Shown one piece after another: positions 58,957 to 64,000 of a stretch of 64,000 bases of DNA. The notes below the pieces were generated by a model. It made no database searches. It saw only the letters and a list, made by a program, of their open reading frames with translations, and was not told where the DNA came from. The position numbers and the translations under genes are program-made. Origin of the DNA: Halomonas sp. LR3S48 (GTDB taxonomy: Bacteria > Pseudomonadota > Gammaproteobacteria > Pseudomonadales > Halomonadaceae); the NCBI RefSeq assembly GCF_025725665.1, contig NZ_CP107009.1, positions 4,154,001 through 4,218,000 on the forward strand, given 5' to 3'. Position 1 is the stretch's first letter; the number at the start of each line of letters is the position of its first letter.

Positions 58957-59470
58957 TGGTCATTACCATCTATTTGAAAGCCGATTATAGTCCAGACAGC
59001 AACCCCTCCCGATACCCGACTTTGGTATAGGCAACCAGGCCTGCTAGCTTCCCTAGGCACACAGGGGTGCTGCCCCCGTCGTGGGGGGCAGAAGGAGATC
59101 TTTTCATGATGGAATGGGGCGTAGCGCTCAGCTCTCCATCGCCGCGAACGCCTCGCCTGATCGACATCCTGAGCAATCGCTTCTCTACCGGGTAGATGAA
59201 GGTGTCAAGTGGGTCAGCTTCGAACAGATCCTGCATGGACGGAGGCAAGGTTTTTCACAATGTGGGCATCGCGCCCCTGACTCGATTGCTGCACTCGGCC
59301 GAACTGAACACTAAAGTAAGAACTACCGGATGGAAGTCGAGTGACAGGGTCGTTGCAGGTAGAAGTCGAGGGCGATACACTCATAAACGTAGCGGCTGGC
59401 CTCTCGGAATCATACCTTTCAGGAAAGCTGATTCTATTAAACACTACTTCCATATTTCCTTGGTAACAGA
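58957..59470. other. Gap without a recognisable gene
   Basis: This 514-base stretch before the LysR gene has lower G+C toward its right end and many short frames on both strands, none with a convincing ribosome site or family motif. It must hold the promoter of the LysR gene and probably part of the dctP control region. It may be remains of a decayed gene. Confidence 0.5.
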
Positions 59471-60355
59471 ATGAGCCATCCACTACCACCTTTAAACCCG
59501 CTAAGAGCATTTGAGGTAGCCGCTCGCTTACGCAGCCTCACTCGCGCCGCCGATGAGATGCACGTTTCTCAAGTGGCCGTTAGTCGACAAGTAAAGGTAT
59601 TGGAAGATTATCTTGGAGTAGCATTATTCACGCGCTTGCATCGGGGAATAGAACTTACCCAAGAAGGTGCCGAACTCTATGACGGGATAAAAAATGCCTT
59701 CAGGGATATTGAAAAGGCTTCTCGACAAGTATCGCGACGCAACCAACGAGATACGCTTTCCATTCAATCCTATACCACTTTCTCACAGCGATGGTTGATA
59801 CCTAGGCTTGCTGACTTTCATAAGAAGAATCCTCTACTTGAAGTGAAGTTGTCTTCATCATTGAAGCCCGTCGACTTCGGCTTGCAAAACGTGGATGCCG
59901 CCATCCGCTCGGGCCATGGCGACTGGCCGGGCCTGCACGCAGAAAAGCTGGTCGATATCGAGCTGATCCCGATCGTGTCGGCCTCCCTGTGGTCGTCAGA
60001 AAATCTGGTCAAGGAGGATATCTCCCGAGTGCGCCTGTTGCACTCAATGGCGCGACCGGATGACTGGAAGAAGTGGATAGAAGCAAGCGGAATTCAGGCT
60101 GACCCAGAGATGGGAATAAAGTTCGACACCTCTGCCCTGGCCTATGAAGCCGCCTCGATGGACATTGGCTGCGCCATCGCCATCAAGGTATTCATCGAGC
60201 GCCAGCTACAGGATGGCAGCTTCGTGGCGCTATCGGACTTCGTCTGCAAGACGGGTGAGGCCTATTACTTGACCTGGCCGAAAGACGCCCGCCCATCGGA
60301 TGCACTGCTCAAGTTCCTGGAATGGATGAGAGGACTGATCGGGCAGCCGCTATAG
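59471..60355 (+). CDS. LysR family regulator, GcvA-like, with two-part base composition
   Basis: This 294-residue LysR protein starts MSHPLPPLNPLRAFEVAARL with MHVSQVAVSRQVKVLEDYLGVALF, the GcvA-type DNA-binding domain. The effector domain has SIQSYTTFSQRWLIPRL and DAAIRSGHGDWPGL. The first 400 bases are AT-rich for this window (about 45% G+C at 59641-59700), while the part after about 59880 is near the local average. It is probably the regulator of the TRAP and CoA-transferase units at its left. Confidence 0.85.
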   Translation: MSHPLPPLNPLRAFEVAARLRSLTRAADEMHVSQVAVSRQVKVLEDYLGVALFTRLHRGIELTQEGAELYDGIKNAFRDIEKASRQVSRRNQRDTLSIQSYTTFSQRWLIPRLADFHKKNPLLEVKLSSSLKPVDFGLQNVDAAIRSGHGDWPGLHAEKLVDIELIPIVSASLWSSENLVKEDISRVRLLHSMARPDDWKKWIEASGIQADPEMGIKFDTSALAYEAASMDIGCAIAIKVFIERQLQDGSFVALSDFVCKTGEAYYLTWPKDARPSDALLKFLEWMRGLIGQPL

Positions 60356-60369
60356 CAAAAACCTACCCG

Positions 60370-61563
60370 TCATTCGGAAAACTGCCGCACAAGGTCTCTG
60401 TCATGGCGACGCCGCAGCCATTTGAACAGCGCCAGGTGCAAGAACAGCAACACGCCGCAGATAAAATAGGCCACCGTAAAGCCACCAAGCTGCGTGGCAA
60501 GCCCTAGAAGCAAAGGCGCGAGGAACTGCATCGCACGGTTGGCCATGAGCCGTATCGCCAAGGCTTGCGCTCTCTGCTCTTCGAGCACCTCCTCGGCAAT
60601 CACCACCATCGAAAGCGGCTGGGACAGCCCAACCCCGACCCCTACCAGGATCGAGAAGAAGCACAGCAGGTAGAAGTTGCCCGCAAAGCCGGTCAGCAAC
60701 AAGCCTGAGACCATGAATGCCATGGTCAATGCCATGGTCGCGTAACGTCCGCGGAGGAGGCGGACGATCATGCTCGTGAATGGCCTGATGGCCATCGAGG
60801 AGAAAGCGCGCAGGCTTACGATGAGACCGATCGTGGTACCGGAGAGCGCCAGGCTTTCCAGGTATACGGGGAGATAGCTGGAGTGTGCACCCAACGCCAG
60901 CATCGCCGCGATCGAAGCAATCATGGATAGCTGAACGCCATGCGTATCCTTCACGAGCGCCAGCTGCCTCGCCAGTCCCACTCGCAGCCCGACTTTCTCC
61001 CTCGCACCGCCATGCCCCTTTCTCTTGTTGGCGATGAAGATCGCCACCAGTGACACCAGGGACAAAAGAAAAGCAGCGTGGATAGCGCCCGCAGGACCGC
61101 CTCGATGGTCGATCATCCATCCTGCCAGCAAGGGCCCGAGCATTTGGCCGACGGAGAGAAACGTCGTGTACCAGCCGAAATAGCGCTCCAGCTTGGCACC
61201 CCTGCCGAAATAGGTCACGGCCGTCTGCGCCGAGATGATCATCATCAGCTGCGCCAGGCCAATCACCAGCTGCCCTGCGACCAGCCCTGTGAAGCCAGGC
61301 AGTGTGGCCAGCAGCCATGCGCCCAGCACCATCCCCGCCGCACCCAGTTGCAGGGGGCGAGTGCTCCCCCAGCGCGCGACAAGCGAGCCAAACGATAGCG
61401 CCAGAAACAGCGGCAAAACGTAGGGTGCACTGACCAGAAGCCCCAGGGCCAACGGCGTTGCGCCAAGCTCGATGGCCGATAGCGGCACGGCCACCAGCAG
61501 CATCGTTTGCACGAGGAAGGCGATGCTCAAGCTCAGGCAAATACACGCAAACTCCATCCGCAT
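60370..61563 (-). CDS. Major facilitator superfamily transporter
   Basis: This 397-residue membrane protein has 12 hydrophobic segments and the MFS loop between segments 2 and 3 (FGSLVARWGSTRPLQLG). A charged central loop (KRKGHGGAREKVGLRVGLARQ) splits the two halves. The substrate cannot be told; efflux or acid uptake are both possible. It is convergent with the LysR gene and follows tctAB on the same strand behind a terminator. Confidence 0.83.
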   Translation of the reverse strand: MRMEFACICLSLSIAFLVQTMLLVAVPLSAIELGATPLALGLLVSAPYVLPLFLALSFGSLVARWGSTRPLQLGAAGMVLGAWLLATLPGFTGLVAGQLVIGLAQLMMIISAQTAVTYFGRGAKLERYFGWYTTFLSVGQMLGPLLAGWMIDHRGGPAGAIHAAFLLSLVSLVAIFIANKRKGHGGAREKVGLRVGLARQLALVKDTHGVQLSMIASIAAMLALGAHSSYLPVYLESLALSGTTIGLIVSLRAFSSMAIRPFTSMIVRLLRGRYATMALTMAFMVSGLLLTGFAGNFYLLCFFSILVGVGVGLSQPLSMVVIAEEVLEEQRAQALAIRLMANRAMQFLAPLLLGLATQLGGFTVAYFICGVLLFLHLALFKWLRRRHDRDLVRQFSE

Positions 61564-61627
61564 CGCACGCTTCCCTCTTGGCCATGCCCCTGATGAGGGG
61601 CCTGGAGCTGAATCAGCAGAAAACCTA

Positions 61628-61659
61628 ACGGGGTGGACAACCAGCGTTGCCCACCCCGT
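61628..61659 (-). terminator. Terminator after the second tctA
   Basis: On the minus strand ACGGGGTGGGCAAC pairs with GTTGTCCACCCCGT (one G-T pair) around a 4-base loop, followed by TAGGTTTTC. It lies between tctA and the MFS gene. Confidence 0.75.
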
Positions 61660-61678
61660 ACCTCACCGCTCGCCTCCG

Positions 61679-63187
61679 CTATCTGGCGATCGGCCGCTGA
61701 CGACGAAATCCTTTGATCTTGTTGCGGAAAAGCCCCAGCGCCGGCAAGAGGAACGACAGCAGCGCAATCGCCAGCAGCGTGGCACTCAGGGGATTCGTCA
61801 CGAATGTCGTCACATCGCCATTCGAAATGGAAAGGGCACGGCGCAGGTTCGTCTCCAGCATATCGCCCAGCACCAGTGCCAGGATGACGGGAGCCAAGGG
61901 AATATTGGCCTTGCGCAGCACGTACCCGATGACACCGAATGCCAGCGTCACATAGACAGGGAACATCGAGCTTTCCGAAGCGTAGGCGCCGATCAGGCTG
62001 ATCGAGGCAACGATGGCGGCTATCGCCGGACGCGGAATATCGGCCACTTTGGCCCAGAACCTGGCGCCTGCCAGACCGATGAAGACCATGATCGGTACGC
62101 TGATCCACAGCGAGACAAAGACCGTATAGGGGATCTGCGGGTTGGTGGTGAACAGCAGGGGCCCGGGCTGTATGCCATGAATCATGAGCGCACCGATCAT
62201 GATGGCGGTGGTGGCGGAGCCCGGTATGCCCAGGGCCAGCATCGGGGCAAGCGAACCGGATACCGAGGCATTGTTCGCTGTCTCCGAGGCGGCAATGCCC
62301 TCGTAGCTGCCTTTGCCAAACAGCTCGGGCTTCTTGGAAAAACGCTTGGCAACGGCGTAGGAGACGAAGGAGCCGACGGAAGCGCCCGCGCCGGGTATCA
62401 CCCCGACAAAGTAGCCGATGAGCGAGCTCCTCAGAAACAGCGTCTTCATCTTGTAGAACGTCTTGAATGGTACGGCCAGGATCCCGCTCATGGGCTGGTT
62501 CTTGGTTTTATGGCTGGCCCCCGCCTCGATCATGTACAGCACTTCGGAGAGGGCGAACAGCCCCAGCAGGGCAGGCACCAGGGGCAACCCCTCGAAGAAA
62601 TCGGGGTGGTAGCTGAAGCGAGGCACTCCCGTCTGGGTATCCAGGCCGATCGTGGCCAGGGCCAGCCCGATGCCCATGGCCAGCGCTCCTTTCAGCAGCG
62701 AGCCGGAGGATAGGCTGGATACCAGGCTAAGGCCAAGCAGGGCGAGAGCAAAGTAAGCGGTAGGGCCGAAGTTGAGCGCATACTCGGAAAGCGGCACAGC
62801 GGTAAGGAACAGGAGCACTGCGCTCGCAAAGATACCCACGCCCGAAGAGATGATGGAGATATTCAGCGCAATGCCCGTCTTGCCTTGCTTGGTCAACGGG
62901 TAGCCATCCCAGGCCGTGGCAACCGCAGCCGCCGTGCCAGGGGAGTTGAGCAGGATGCCGGATATGGCGCCACCGTACTCGGCCGCGGCAAACAGAGAAA
63001 CCAGCATGACAATGGAAACGATGGGGTCCATGCCGTAGGTAAAGGGAATCATCAATGCAATTCCCAAGCTGGGGCCCAAGCCGGGGATAGCGCCGATCAG
63101 GTAACCGATGAGAGCGCCTGCGACGAGGCCGAGGGGAACCATCGGATTGGTAAAGGCATCCAGGCCTATCAGAAGATTGTCAATCAT
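61679..63187 (-). CDS. tctA: Tripartite tricarboxylate transporter large permease TctA (second system)
   Basis: This 502-residue membrane protein is TctA family: IGYLIGAIPGLGPSLGIALMIPFTYG, AEYGGAISGILLNSPGTAAAVATAWDGYPL and GIPGSATTAIMIGALMIHGIQPGPLLF. I choose ATG 63187, seven bases after GAGG; two nearby upstream starts (ATG 63190, GTG 63193) are too close to the ribosome site. It forms a pair with tctB, nine bases away. Confidence 0.92.
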   Translation of the reverse strand: MIDNLLIGLDAFTNPMVPLGLVAGALIGYLIGAIPGLGPSLGIALMIPFTYGMDPIVSIVMLVSLFAAAEYGGAISGILLNSPGTAAAVATAWDGYPLTKQGKTGIALNISIISSGVGIFASAVLLFLTAVPLSEYALNFGPTAYFALALLGLSLVSSLSSGSLLKGALAMGIGLALATIGLDTQTGVPRFSYHPDFFEGLPLVPALLGLFALSEVLYMIEAGASHKTKNQPMSGILAVPFKTFYKMKTLFLRSSLIGYFVGVIPGAGASVGSFVSYAVAKRFSKKPELFGKGSYEGIAASETANNASVSGSLAPMLALGIPGSATTAIMIGALMIHGIQPGPLLFTTNPQIPYTVFVSLWISVPIMVFIGLAGARFWAKVADIPRPAIAAIVASISLIGAYASESSMFPVYVTLAFGVIGYVLRKANIPLAPVILALVLGDMLETNLRRALSISNGDVTTFVTNPLSATLLAIALLSFLLPALGLFRNKIKGFRRQRPIAR

Positions 63188-63196
63188 CATCACACC

Positions 63197-63694
63197 TCAC
63201 TCGAAGTAGACGCCAAGCACCAGCACGAAGAGGACGTAAATGCCGACGGATAACAGCGGAGGCAGGCCAAGCAACAGCAGATAGCGTCTTTCTCCCCCCA
63301 GCCACATCAACAACAGTGCAAGCAGTGCGATACCGACAAGGGGCCCGGTCCACGGGAGAGACAGGACCATGGCGAGCAAGACGGCGATCGTCAGCGCGAC
63401 TTGTACCGGTCGATTAATAGCAACGAAGGGCTCCACTTCATCCTTTCGCGCTGTAACCAATGAAACGACGAGAAGCGCCAGCAGCGATGCTCCGATAAGC
63501 AGCGAGACGAGGAGGGGAAAGCCACCGGCCCCCACGCCACGAGCCGATCCCGGCAGGCCCAAGGCCTCCTTGAAGTAAAAGGCATTGAGCAGGAAAAGAA
63601 CGAGGTAAACGAAAATCTCGAAGCCCTTTTTACTTATCCTGATTTCCGAAATGACCTCTTCCTTGGTTTCTGCATCATGTGATAATTCACTCAT
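63197..63694 (-). CDS. tctB: Tripartite tricarboxylate transporter small subunit TctB (second system)
   Basis: This 165-residue protein has four hydrophobic segments after a charged N-terminus (MSELSHDAETKEEVISEIRI). ATG 63694 with GGAGAA upstream is chosen. No tctC lies between it and the right edge on either strand, apart from a short gene end. Confidence 0.85.
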   Translation of the reverse strand: MSELSHDAETKEEVISEIRISKKGFEIFVYLVLFLLNAFYFKEALGLPGSARGVGAGGFPLLVSLLIGASLLALLVVSLVTARKDEVEPFVAINRPVQVALTIAVLLAMVLSLPWTGPLVGIALLALLLMWLGGERRYLLLLGLPPLLSVGIYVLFVLVLGVYFE

Positions 63695-63896
63695 TGGCGT
63701 TCTCCAGAATTCTTGTAATGTGCAACGGCTCATCCAGGCCTTTTCATCATCATGGCGCAGAAACATTTCCGCAGAAACTGACTATTCCTCAGTCTCAGCC
63801 GTCGCAAACGTTAGGGCCAAACTAGACGAAAGATGAATGGATGGAGCCTGTCGTCTAGCCTCTCACCGGATCGGCGCTCACCAGGTCGGCATCGCC

Positions 63897-64000
63897 TTAC
63901 TCATGGCCCCTGCCGCTGACCTCGGCGAGCCAGACAAGCTCCGATGCAAGCCGCTCACGGCCCCACTGGCGCGCAATGAAAAGGGGGCCGCCCCGCCAGC
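63897..64000 (-). CDS. C-terminal end of an unidentified gene, partial
   Basis: The minus strand from the window edge reads WRGGPLFIARQWGRERLASE and on to a TAA at 63897-63899, 33 residues in all. The good codon composition suggests a real gene end. It does not look like the end of a TctC binding protein. The 202 bases between it and tctB hold no gene that I can see. Confidence 0.4.
   Translation of the reverse strand, partial: WRGGPLFIARQWGRERLASELVWLAEVSGRGHE

Noticed and set aside
59081..59314. A short plus-strand frame before the LysR gene
   Set aside because: No ribosome site, no family motif and mixed composition; kept only as part of a gap.

Overview
The window is GC-rich DNA, roughly 65% G+C by eye, from an aerobic Gram-negative gammaproteobacterium. 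Gene style and content suggest a Halomonas-like member of the Halomonadaceae: PQQ alcohol oxidation, several TRAP and tripartite tricarboxylate transporters, BenE symporters and a DcaP-like porin. The taxon is an inference. I saw no rRNA, tRNA, CRISPR array, prophage or complete insertion sequence.

Positions 1-15.6 kb hold a periplasmic alcohol-oxidation block. On the minus strand, a PQQ alcohol dehydrogenase carrying the Asp pair typical of lanthanide enzymes is followed by a c-type cytochrome, a MoxJ-like binding protein, an unknown secreted protein, and a PedA1-A2-B-C-like ABC system whose permease runs off the left edge. Divergently, a complete pqqABCDEF operon (with a 23-residue pqqA) makes the cofactor. 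The glutathione-dependent formaldehyde genes frmA and gfa come next. An uncharacterised 574-residue P-loop protein lies at 15.7-17.4 kb.

Positions 17.5-27.4 kb hold the catechol branch: catB-catC-catA-benA-benB-benC-benD plus two BenE-type symporters on the minus strand, with a divergent LysR regulator (catR) and BenM/CatM-like operators between catB and catR. A low-GC patch with gene fragments follows (27.4-29.7 kb).

Positions 29.7-37.3 kb hold an SDR, a class III CoA-transferase and a tctCBA transporter, then pobA with a divergent AraC regulator. Positions 37.3-44.3 kb hold a TRAP transporter, a GntR regulator, vanAB and an orphan TRAP binding protein. Positions 44.4-48.1 kb hold a third BenE symporter, a salicylate hydroxylase-like gene and a NahR-like regulator.

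Positions 48.3-60.4 kb form a putative acid beta-oxidation module: crotonase, SDR, acyl-CoA dehydrogenase, DcaP-like porin, divergent thiolase, fused CoA-transferase, TRAP transporter and a LysR regulator. The right end has an MFS transporter, tctAB and a fragment of a further gene.

Taken together this is a catabolic island. Benzoate and salicylate converge on catechol (ben, nahG, then cat). 4-Hydroxybenzoate and vanillate converge on protocatechuate (pobA, vanAB). Formaldehyde released by vanillate demethylation or methanol oxidation can be removed by gfa/frmA. The ring-cleavage genes for protocatechuate and the lower beta-ketoadipate steps are not in the window.
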